64,000 nt of DNA, taken from positions 664,046-728,045 of the forward strand of contig NW_026515530.1 in assembly GCF_014898815.1 (NCBI RefSeq), given 5' to 3'. Below the pieces are notes generated by a model. It was not told the DNA's origin. It saw only the letters and a program-made list of their open reading frames with translations, and did no database searches. Made by a program: the position numbers and the translations under genes. Below are positions 39,473-49,747 of this stretch, in pieces (within the stretch, counting starts at the first letter, position 1; each line of letters begins with the position of its first letter). Source of the DNA: Panonychus citri (lineage: Eukaryota; Arthropoda; Arachnida; Trombidiformes; Tetranychidae).

Positions 39473-40390
39473 ATGAGCTTTTTAATTATCTCAATTGTTG
39501 TCAATTGTTTTGTTCTAATCGCTTCAGCTCAAGATGAAGCTTCTGCTGTCGCTTCAGCGGATTCATTTGCTTCTGCAGTAGCTAATTCATCGGCTCCATT
39601 ATCAGGTGAATCTAAGGCTCGAACAGCCGACAAGGTTTATAATCCGTGTGGAACTGTTTGTCCTTTGACTTGTGCACAACCTAAACCACGAGGTTGTATC
39701 AGAACCTGTAAAGCTGGTTATCTCTGCCCTGACGGCTATTATGAAAACTCTCAAGGTAAATGTGTCCTCCTAGAAGATTGTGACTCAGCTCCAACCACAA
39801 CTGAGCCTCCACGTCATTTACCAGGTCACATTGTATATCGACCTCCAACCGCAGAAAAGGTTTACAGCGAATGTGGATCTACTTGCCCATTGAAATGTTC
39901 CAGTCCCAAGCCACAAATTTGTAATGCTCTTTGTAGACCCGGTTTCGCTTGCCCTAAAGGCTACTACGAAAACTCTGCTGATAAATGTGTCCTTCCCGAA
40001 TATTGTGACTCAGCTCCAACCACAACTGAACCTCCACGACATTTACCAGGACACATTGTTGGACGTCCTCGACCTCGACCTCGACCATTCCCCATCAATG
40101 ATCCATCACCATCATGGCCAAATGAATTCAAGCCTCGAACTGCTGCCAAGGTCTACAATGAATGTGGAACCGCTTGTCCAAAAACTTGCGCTCAACCCAA
40201 CGATCGACCTTGTATCTTAATCTGTAAGGAAGGATGGTTCTGTCCATCAGGTTATTACGAAAACTCAGTCGGTGAATGTGTTCTCTTGGAAGACTGCGAT
40301 TTAGGATCACAACCTCCACGAAATTGTTGGACACCTCGACCTCAACCAGCTCTAGGTAACCAAGAGCAATTAAATATCGCTGAATATTAA
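39473..40390 (+). CDS. Secreted three-domain TIL (trypsin inhibitor-like) serine protease inhibitor, 305 aa
   Basis: Extracellular serine protease inhibitor of the TIL (Ascaris inhibitor, I8-like) family. A hydrophobic signal peptide (about 1-19) is followed by an Ala/Ser-rich segment and three TIL domains, C59-C103, C134-C178 and C231-C275. The first two inter-domain linkers share DSAPTTTEPPRHLPGHIV, and an Arg/Pro repeat (RPRPRPRP) precedes domain 3. Each domain has eight cysteines instead of the usual ten: the first Cys is absent and the canonical GCxC is GYLC, GFAC or GWFC. By alignment with Ascaris trypsin inhibitor (P1 in the middle of C-x3-C), the P1 residues are R77, A152 and L249, suggesting trypsin-, elastase- and chymotrypsin/elastase-like targets. 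C285 in the tail is unpaired. A one-domain relative lies 1.6 kb downstream on the same strand. The domain call is firm; the targets are inferred. Confidence 0.93.
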   Translation: MSFLIISIVVNCFVLIASAQDEASAVASADSFASAVANSSAPLSGESKARTADKVYNPCGTVCPLTCAQPKPRGCIRTCKAGYLCPDGYYENSQGKCVLLEDCDSAPTTTEPPRHLPGHIVYRPPTAEKVYSECGSTCPLKCSSPKPQICNALCRPGFACPKGYYENSADKCVLPEYCDSAPTTTEPPRHLPGHIVGRPRPRPRPFPINDPSPSWPNEFKPRTAAKVYNECGTACPKTCAQPNDRPCILICKEGWFCPSGYYENSVGECVLLEDCDLGSQPPRNCWTPRPQPALGNQEQLNIAEY

Positions 40391-40829
40391 ATGAAATCAA
40401 TTAAACAAAAAAAATGTCTAAAAAGTTACAAATTGTATTAATAATAACAATACAAATCTTTTGATTTCTATTAACATTTTCCAATAAAATATATTCACTC
40501 AAGAAGATTTTCTATCAATTTCAATTGTAATGATTACTTAATGCTATTAGTAGATCATTCTGATAACATTTTTATTTGTTCGAATTTTTGACCTGAAAGT
40601 ATATCCATGAAAAGAACAGGATAACTATTTCTATTGCTATTTTAGAAGTTTTCGAGTTAGAGTTTAATTTGTTCTTAGCAACAGAAATTCGCAATCGAAA
40701 AATCTAATAAAATTCAATAATTAATTCGAATTCGAAACTCTTGTTTACTCGTTCGTTAAGATCGAAAATTCGAAAAAATAGAAAATCTTTCAAAGTGTCG
40801 CACACCAAGTCCAATCACACTTTATATTA
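40391..40829. other. 3' UTR and spacer between the TIL gene and the MITE
   Basis: Holds the AATAAA at 40,483 and AT-rich sequence with several TTCGAA-type words; no ORF. Confidence 0.7.
40483..40488 (+). terminator. Polyadenylation signal of the three-domain TIL gene
   Basis: AATAAA 93 bp after the stop codon at 40,390. Confidence 0.5.
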
Positions 40830-41378
40830 CTGCGTGACCAATAATACCTTGTTTTTTTTAAATACCCTGTAACTTCTTTATCTTTGATTCAAACCTAATA
40901 ATTTTAGTAACGAATTAAGCACTAGACTTGCAAGTTAAATATCCATGCTTTCAAAATGATTTTCAATCTACAGGGTGAGTGCCTCAAGGCTCCAAAGGTG
41001 GCCAGCGAATAATATTTGATAGTTAAAATCGTGAAAAAACCTAAAATTTACGAAAATTGAGCACTTAATCAGCTGATAACTCATTTTCTCGGAACTTTAA
41101 GTAAAAAATTGAGATCAATAACGATAGATACTTCTATTTAGCATATTATGACACCATGAAATAGATTATATACTAAATAGTAATCATCTAATCGCAATTT
41201 TTGTTATTTTATGAAACCCTCTGTAACTTTTCGATAGAATGTCCAATTTTCGAAAATTTTATATATAAAAAAACTTCAACTAATTACTGTAAAAATAAGC
41301 AGAAAAAAAAGTTACTGTAAGTTAGTATTTAGATTTAAACGCCATACTCAAAAAAACAACATATTATTGGTCACCCAG
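40830..41378. mobile_element. Tc1/mariner-like MITE, 549 bp, with TA target duplication
   Basis: The ends are inverted repeats. The left end CTGCGTGACCAATAATA and the complement of the right end CTGGGTGACCAATAATA match at 16 of 17 bases, and the match continues through TTGTTTTTTT, giving about 26 of 29 identities by hand alignment. The element is flanked by TA at 40,828-40,829 and 41,379-41,380, the target duplication of the IS630/Tc1/mariner superfamily. The interior has no transposase ORF in any frame, so this is a non-autonomous or deleted copy. It sits between the two TIL genes, about 440 bp past the first and 590 bp before the second. Confidence 0.82.
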
Positions 41379-41964
41379 TAGATAATAAAACGGTGCAAAA
41401 ATCAATTCAAAGACATTTAGAGGTCAAAATGTGGGAGTAAATATGATTTATTGGAAGTTATCGACTGAGTAAATTTTTACACTTTGTTGCCAGGTAATTA
41501 TGATTATCTAATTGTTTTTCCATCTTTGTTAATCGTGATCAAAGTGATTAAACTTGTATATTCTTGTTGATTTGATTGTTACAAACTAATAACATCTTTA
41601 TCTTTCAATATCAGAATATTTTTAGTACCAATCAGTTGATTACGAAAGTAAGATTAATGTGATAAGTATCATTGATCGGAGTAATAATAATAAGTTGCTC
41701 AATAACAGGAAAATTAATCATCATCATGAAATAATAAATGTAGAAAAGTTGATTAGTAGACAATTAATCAAGATCATATAATTGTCACTGATTGAGATTT
41801 AACATGGAAACAATTGTCTAATTTATCATTACTGAAACATTTTTTTTATTAAAAACTCCATGATAAACTGGAAAAGATTCAGTTTCACTTTGAGAATCAA
41901 CCAGTAATAATCAACTAATTACATTGAATAAAACAAATCTTTTAAAACTGTTCAGTGTTTCATC
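41379..41964. other. Spacer upstream of the one-domain TIL gene
   Basis: AT-rich, no ORF. One CAGGTAA word at about 41,493. No clear TATA box before the ATG at 41,965; a CTGTTCAG just before it could be a 5' UTR splice acceptor. Confidence 0.6.
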
Positions 41965-42183
41965 ATGAAATATACACTCGTTTTCTTGGTTACTCTTTTC
42001 GTTATCGTTTCTTGTTCGGCAGAAGTCCAAAAGGAATATAAATCATGTGGATCGGCTTGTCCACCAACTTGTGCCAATCCAAATCCTCAAATTTGTACCA
42101 TGCAATGTGTATCCGGATATTTCTGTCCAAGAGGTTACGTTTTAAATAGACGAAATCGATGTGTTCGAGTTCAAGACTGTTGA
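41965..42183 (+). CDS. Secreted single-domain TIL protease inhibitor, 72 aa
   Basis: Small secreted serine protease inhibitor of the TIL family. A signal peptide (about 1-19, MKYTLVFLVTLFVIVSCSA) is followed by one TIL domain, C28-C72, with eight cysteines in the same reduced pattern as the neighbouring three-domain protein (no first Cys, GYFC in place of GCxC). The reactive-site loop C44-T-M-Q-C48 predicts P1 Met46, suggesting chymotrypsin- or elastase-like targets. The domain fills the mature protein and the stop follows the last cysteine directly, the usual minimal architecture. Shared pattern and tandem orientation with the gene at 39,473 suggest origin by local duplication, later separated by the MITE. 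Confidence 0.9.
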   Translation: MKYTLVFLVTLFVIVSCSAEVQKEYKSCGSACPPTCANPNPQICTMQCVSGYFCPRGYVLNRRNRCVRVQDC

Positions 42184-42247
42184 AATCAAAAGGACAATCT
42201 ATATATATGATATATCAATGCTACGATTGTTGTGTATCATTATGATG

Positions 42248-42253
42248 AATAAA
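42248..42253 (+). terminator. Polyadenylation signal of the one-domain TIL gene
   Basis: AATAAA 65 bp after the stop codon at 42,183. Confidence 0.5.
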
Positions 42254-42467
42254 AATAACGAATAATTTTACTCCAACTTTTCATTTGACTTTGCTTTCGT
42301 TACATATTATTAATATAAGAGTCTGATTATTGATCATTGACTAAGAACTTTGAACATTTTAATTTATCAATTTAATTGAGTTTATAATGAACATTCAGTT
42401 GATCGGTTAGTGAATTTATCACCAGGGTAACTTCATGATTGAGTTGGAAAAGTTGACCGGCTTTTCA

Positions 42468-43880
42468 TTAAACTGATGAAGTTTTGGTTCGAGCAAGAGT
42501 TTCAATGGCTGAGCAAACTTTTTCCGAAGAATCTGATTTCTTTAATTGTTCCGATACTTTCTTCACATTGGTCTGGATCTCATCGTTGTTAAGAACATAA
42601 TCAATGGCTTTAATTAATTTGTCTCCACTAAATTCCCAAAGATTAATCTTCGTCCCTAATTTAAGATCAACAACTCGCTGGCCGTTGTTGAGTTGATCTC
42701 CAAATTGTGGAATCACAATAAAAGGTTTACCTGCAGTAAGACCCTCGATAAGTGAATTAGAACCACCATGAGTGATGAACAAATCGACATGAGGTAAAAT
42801 CGCTACCTGATTAATAAACTTATCACCCCACATATTATCAGATAATTTGACTTGTTCACCATTTGGTCCAGTTGATACGATAAATCGATGAGGTAAACTG
42901 GACAAGGGTTCAAGAATCATGTTCATCATTTCAGGAACCATCGAGGCTAATGTTCCCATAGAAACATAGATTAATTTACCTGGTTTATCAGCGATTTTTT
43001 CAGGTATTTTAAATTCACTCGATTCGATGAGACGAATCGATGAATCAAGTCGAATCCAATTTTTCTTTGGTGGACCAAATTCCTTGTAATCCAAAGGTTC
43101 AGGGTAAATATAAATTCCTAATTGTTTTGCGTGTGTTTTATCAACATAATCGACACCAAAGTAATCAAACAATTCTTTACTTTTCTCAACGAATTCCTCT
43201 CCCGCTTTTTGGGCTAAATTTCTGTATTCTTCCCAAAGTTCAGGCGGATCGTTGACTGAATATCCAGACATGAATGGAGGTCCATTGTATAGCTCATTAG
43301 GTGCGGCTGACATGATCGGAACCACCGGAATATTGGCCTTGACCATCCAAGGCATCACCCAAAGATAATCTGCTAAACAGATATCAGGCTTAATCTCCTC
43401 GATTATGTTCAACATGGCGTAATTTTCACCCTTCGAGGCATCAAGAAGAGTGATGAATCCACTGAAAACTGAAACTTTCTCATCTTTAACCAATTCCAAG
43501 GGAGAAAATGTTTTCGCTCGATCCAACATGGCTTTAAAAAAGTTCTCATTGACCGGTAACTCTTCTGGAATCTTATGAACTTCATCTTGATGGTCAGTTA
43601 ATGAGATAAATTTCATCCCATTCGTCTCAATGAGTGACCTAAACCTCGAATAGTGGGCAAAGTAAACATCATGACCTCTTTTACTTAATAATGAACCGAT
43701 TCCCATGCAAGCATTTAAATGACCAATTCTATCAACAAGTTAAGGACCAGAACAAAAATATCAATAGTATATCAATTAATATCAACGGTGAATTAAATTA
43801 AACAACAACAATCAGTTAATTACTTACCCAAGCATCGTTGTAATCACAACTTTCAATGGTTTCTCTTGAGTATCTCCCAT
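42468..43880 (-). CDS. UDP-glycosyltransferase of the bacterial-type spider-mite family, two exons, 437 aa
   Basis: GT1-family enzyme that transfers a sugar from a UDP-sugar to small lipophilic acceptors; in spider mites this family serves detoxification of plant compounds and acaricides. Exon 1 is 43,828-43,880 (starting MGDTQEKPLKVVITTML), exon 2 is 42,468-43,728, and the 99-bp intron is GT-AG with joining phase 2, giving 438 codons with stop. The exon junction lies just before GHLNAC with the catalytic His21. Further marks are MGTLAS (about 275-280), the nucleotide-sugar signature around LPHVDLFITHGGSNSLIEG (THGG at 337-340) and PQFGDQ (358-363). There is no signal peptide and no C-terminal membrane helix with dilysine tail, unlike animal UGTs, so it should be cytosolic and resembles bacterial MGT-like enzymes. 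It is convergent with the TIL gene, 284 bp apart. Exact substrate unknown. Confidence 0.95.
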
Positions 43881-43966
43881 TGTGATTAATAATTACTAGA
43901 AATTGATTTAATGTTCACTTGATGATTTACAATTTAATTGTAAACAAAATATTTCATCAACTCAAG

Positions 43967-43972
43967 TTTATA
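43967..43972 (-). promoter_or_regulatory. Candidate TATA box of the UGT gene
   Basis: TATAAA on the minus strand, about 90 bp upstream of the ATG at 43,880. Confidence 0.4.
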
Positions 43973-46900
43973 TTCAATCATTTAATCACAGTTTCCTTGG
44001 TTATTAGTATTGATAAAAACTTCCGATAATCAGTGATTGAGTTGATGATTGGCTTTTCCAATTAGTAAATGACATTGACAATTGTTTTAATTGTTATTAT
44101 AAAAAAATGTATTCAGATAAGATTAACTCACCTTCATTTTTATCATCAATTTCTAGAAATTAACTAATACACCCTTTAGGAAAATCACAATTAAATCTCT
44201 AGTTAATTGTTTACAATTAGAGATTGAAAAATATTATCAACAGATTATTGATTTTGATTGATATTTTTTTTTCGTGTGAAAATAAACAATTTATACTCAA
44301 TTAATTTCAATTCCTCTGTGAGATTAATAATTGGGATTAAAATATGAGATAATTGAGCTAAATTAACGCGAGAAAGTAAATTAATCCGATTGATCATAAT
44401 CATAATCAAAAACAGAAACTGTGTTTTGATTAATAAAAAAAATGTTTACTCAATTGAGTAAATAACAAATGAATCGGTTTGATATTTAGTGATTGGTTTA
44501 AATCATCAGATTGCCCTCAGGCAATTTGAATTGTATTAAATGGTTTTAATCAAACAAATCAAATGACAATCAAGACAAATAGATGATTAAGTTTACATTT
44601 ATTTAGAGAAACTAATAAAAAACAATAATAATAATAAGTAAATGTCTCAATCAACTTGTTAAATATGATGAATTACAAAGAGCCATCTTAATCATCATCA
44701 TTTAAGAATCAAAATTAATAAATTATCAGTTAATAAACTGTAATAATCAACAATTACCCTCCAAGCTATTTACTTAATCCACTTGCTATTTTATCATTTA
44801 ATTGTTGTGCTTTTTTTTACCGTTATATCAACTTTCAAGAGTTGATGTAACAAAGATGAAGATGAAATCTCAACATTGCCCTAAGGCTATTTGATCATCT
44901 TTTCATCATCTAACCATGAGAATCTTCAATTTTCTCATCACAACCATCATCTTTATCCACTAATCTTCATCATCATCACTTGTTTACTTAACTGTTTTTT
45001 TTTAATTTTCTTCTCTATCACAAATAAACATCATCATCATCATCATCATCACACCATCAATGTCAATCGTTTGATTTTCATGATGAAATTTTCCACAATG
45101 ATTAACTTTTTTTTTCTAATTAATTTCTTTTGGTTTTCAAACATTCAAAGAGTTTGATTACAATCAACTAATTCCAATTGTTGATAACATGATTAGAGAG
45201 TGATGATGATGATGATGATCTGTTTACAATCCGAATCCAAGCTTCAGTCTATTATTATTATCATGTTAATTCAGAGAGCGAGAGATTAGTTTAAATTGTT
45301 AACAAATTGTTGTTGTTATTATTTAGATTTAGGAAAAACATATTAGCACAATAAACTTTTACAATTTTACTCCAAACAACGATAACAATGAATGCTAATC
45401 ATAATAACGACAATAAATGAACGATACCTTGTATGTGGTCCTTAACATGATTACCATTATTACGATTAATCAATTTAACCACAGTGTAATGGTCAGTGTA
45501 ATTGACCACTGCCCTTAAATAGTGAAGAGAAGAGGAAGAGGGGGAAAAAAGAGAGACTTCGATGAAGATGAAAAGAAGAGAAGAGAAAATTTCGAACCAA
45601 GGTAAAGAACGATTATTCTCTTCACCTTTCATCTCGAACCTGAGGATGAGGATGATGACCAAGAATAAAAAGAAAATGGTTACGACGACCTCACAGGTAA
45701 GAATAGGGAAAGAATATGAAGAAGAAAAAAGTTCTAATTTAGTTGTAAAACTTTATTCTAAAACCTTTGGGCTTATTGATTGAATGGTTTTTAACAGATT
45801 AGCTTTTACTAATTTACCTTTTCATCTTAATCTTCAGATTATCCCTTTCATCGTCATCATCATCATCATCTTTTGATGCTCTTTACTTTTCCAATAATAA
45901 TAATGTTTTTGCATAATAAACACTTGAATAAACTAACGAATTGTTTGTTTCCTTTGTCAAATTAACTCACATTTTCAATGTTAATACTTTTTTTTTCTTC
46001 CTACAGTTGATCCTTTATGCTTTTACCATCATCATAATCATCGTTAATCTACTAGGGATTAAGTCTTTAGGGAAGATGATTAGGAAAAAGGAAACAATAT
46101 TATGATCACAATAGGGACACACACAAAGAGAGAGCGAGTGAGATATCAATGGGAAAAATAATATTATCAAATCCTGTGAGCAGAAAATATTTACATTGAT
46201 GGAAAGGTGATGAAAAGATTAACATTTAATTCAGTTAACTTACACATTTAATTGATAACAATTAATCTAACTGTTGGTAGTAATCAAGGCGAAGGATGTA
46301 TTTGCATAATCCAATTAATTGTATTTTCTTAATCTTGTGGTTACATTTAGTAACTATTCATATATTCATGGATTATTTTTAGAATAGGAAATGAAAAGTT
46401 CATAAATCGAGCTTGAGTTTGGAACGAATGAAATTTTTACCATTTTCGTGTTTAGTTTATGCTCGTGATTAGAGCTAATTGTTGATAACAATTAACTTGA
46501 TTTCTACCTTTAGATTTTTATCAATGGTATCAATTTGTAAAGGATTCGAAAGCAATTGTTTGTATTTCTTTATCCTCTTTCTTTTGTCGAATTGACAAGA
46601 AAAAGTTCTAATCACAAATAAAGGATATTTTTTCTTGAGACATTGAGACACACACACACAACCACACAACTGTAGTATTTAGATTAGCTTTGTTGTTTGA
46701 CCATTCAACTGACCATCTTAGTTTAAACCCAATCTCCTACTAGGTTTGTGTAAACACCTTGATTCATCTAGTTGATCAAACTGATAACCACCAACTTAGT
46801 TGACCATTGTAAATATCATACATGTTGACCATCAATTGATAACAAAACAAGTTATCAAAATCAAAGTTAACATGATCATTATTGATAACAATTCAAATCT

Positions 46901-49716
46901 TATCATATCTTATCAGTATTATATTTCAAGGAATTGACTTTTCGTTGACAATAATCAAGAGCAATCACATTGAAACTGATACGGTAAACATGTTTACAGT
47001 TAACAAGAAAGTGGTAGAAACCTACAAATTTAAAGATTTCACGAAATTTGTTCAATTGTGAAATTACCTGAATGATATCAACATCTGATCCTAATCTGGT
47101 ATTGATTATGGATAACCATTAGTAGGTGGTTTGTAGCACTCGGAAGGTTTAATACAGTCATCCAGATCTCTGTTACGGAATCAGACCTTTTTGGACAACT
47201 AAAAAACGGAAATATTGATACACGAAAGGTACGACCTTCGATAACATGGAGGAGCTGATATACAAGTTCTGAATGATATAAATTCTGTGATAAAGAGAGT
47301 ACTCGGAGAAATTAGCTGATCACAATTAGAACTGATTAACATAATCTTCTTACAATTGCATTGATAACAATTTGATTATTACAATTCCAAAAACTGATCT
47401 AGTGATTTATAAATAAATCAAAATCATTTGTCCTGACAAAGTCCCATTCTATCAATCCCTGACTATGAATACATATCAATAACAACGATTCAGTGGAGCA
47501 ATAATATTATTATTATTGATATACTTGTGATCGTATACCGATAGTTGATTATTACAATCAAATCAATTGTAAGCTACCTCTTAACAGGAAGATAATCATT
47601 GAAATGTAAGGGGAATTAATTTCCAAAATATTCGAATGAACAAAAAAAAATTCGAAAAAGAAAAAAAAACTTTTTTTCGACTAGCTAATAATTCACTTCT
47701 ACAGGTAAACGAGTATTCAAATATCAAGTATCATCAATAGTCAAGTGGCCAGTTAGTATTATTGTTATTACATAGTTGAGAATATATTTTTTATCATCAA
47801 CCGAGGCAAATGTATAACAATTCAGATATTGAGTCAAGTTAATCAAGTTTGTTTGAAATTGTTTGAGCGCGAATGCTCAAGTGTATTTATGATAACATAA
47901 AATATTTCCTGTCAGTTGATTTTCAATCAAATCAACATCATTGTTATCCTTTAATTGTTGTATTCACATAACAACAAGTTTTAACAATAATCTTTCAAAC
48001 TAAATTATCATCATCATCAACAAGGAGTAGTAACATTGATATACAGTTGATACAATTTCAAGAGTTGTTGATGATTATAAATAGATGTAAACAAGATGAA
48101 ACAGATGAGGATAAAGATGATTATGATGATGAGGGTGATGATGAATACACATTGTGAACATCATTAAGATGGATGATGTTATTATGATGACGATTATCAT
48201 CAAAGTGTGTGTGTGTATGTATATAAATATCATGTAAACATTTTTCTATTGGTTAACAAAAGTACATAAGATTTACAGGAAGAAAACATTTTCTACAAAT
48301 TGATCATCATCATTATCATCTTGTTGATGATGATGATTATGTTTGCGGTTAGTGTAATCATTATAACTGATTAGCGTTAACGAACATTATCTCTATCATT
48401 ATCTGCTTAAATGAGATATCGCACATGATTAATCACCAACGAATCGTAATTATAATCCATCCTCATCTTTATCTTCCTCCTTTTTTTCTTCATCATCTTC
48501 ATTTTGGTTCCTTTTTAACGCCTTACTTCCTGTAGACCGAAACCGAGGTGGATAATAGATGAATCCATAAGAGTTTAATGTTGAACCTTGAGACGAAATT
48601 CAGCTTCATCCTCATCATTTCCGTCTCCTCCTCCTTCTTCTTCATCTTTATGGATCATTGGTACTCGAAACGATTAGTTAAAGTTTCTTTTCGATGATAT
48701 AAGAGAAGAAGAATCAAGAAAAAAAAACGAAAGAAAAAAAGTTTCGTAAACATTTTCGATTCTTGAAGAGTAATTGGGAACTTCCTTTACTTTCAACTTC
48801 CGTTTTCACGATAATCGAATAAAATATTTCATCATCTTCCTCCTTCAATCTCTCTCTCTCTCTCACTTTTCCCACTCCCACTCTTGTTTTTTTCTTGAAT
48901 AACTTAATCTCCAAGTCTAACAAGCTCTACAATCTCTATGTAACCTTTAACTACTTCTAGTCAACTGAAAAATTGGATAACATTTTTCAAATTGTTCTGT
49001 CACCTTATATATTACATTTAGAGAAAAGGAAAAGAAGAAAAATTTTTCTTCTCATTTTCCAATTTTCAAGTTATTCTGATAATGATAATATTAGAAAAAG
49101 AAGTGAAAATTTTTTCGATTCTTGGAAAACAACATTATTTGTTTTCTACCATGAAATTGTTATTGAGTAAAATAAAGAGACAATGATAATAATTGTTTAT
49201 CATCAAGTTAATTGTTTACAATAAAACAATAACATTTCATATTAGTTAATTTATCAAACTAAGAAGAAGATGAAGAAGAAAAAAACTCTCACTTCGTATT
49301 ACATATTTGATATATTCTGATACATTCTGTTGATTTTTGTCATTCACTGAGACAACAATTTGATTCAGTAAACTTGGCAAGGTATAATTGTCAACAATTA
49401 ACATTATCATCTTAATCATAACGGTTAATTCTTGAAAGCAATTAAGACTTACAAGTGATAAGTGTTAAAGAAAATAAAAACAAAGACACCATGAATACGA
49501 TATTGTAGATCAGTGTTCAGGTTGATTTTCAGAACGATTAGTTTCATGATGAGAGAGATGAAGATGAGGATGATGAAGAAGATGATAAAAGTGAATTTGT
49601 TTTTATGTATTAAAATGAATGTCTTGTTGTCAAAGTTGAAAAAGGTTCAAAGAGAAGACACTTGATTGCATTTCATTATTTTCTTTCTGAAAATTCTTTG
49701 GCAAATGATGAGGATG

Positions 49717-49720
<4 letters not shown>

Positions 49721-49747
<27 letters not shown>
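49721..49747 (+). repeat. (TC)n microsatellite
   Basis: TC run of about 27 bp. Confidence 0.9.

Noticed and set aside
39964..40400. Three open frames overlapping the three-domain TIL gene
   Set aside because: Shadow frames of a gene with clear signal peptide and cysteine pattern.
47080..47330. Roughly 50-codon minus-strand stretch without stop in a non-repetitive patch
   Set aside because: No start codon at its beginning, no clear splice partners and no recognisable motif.
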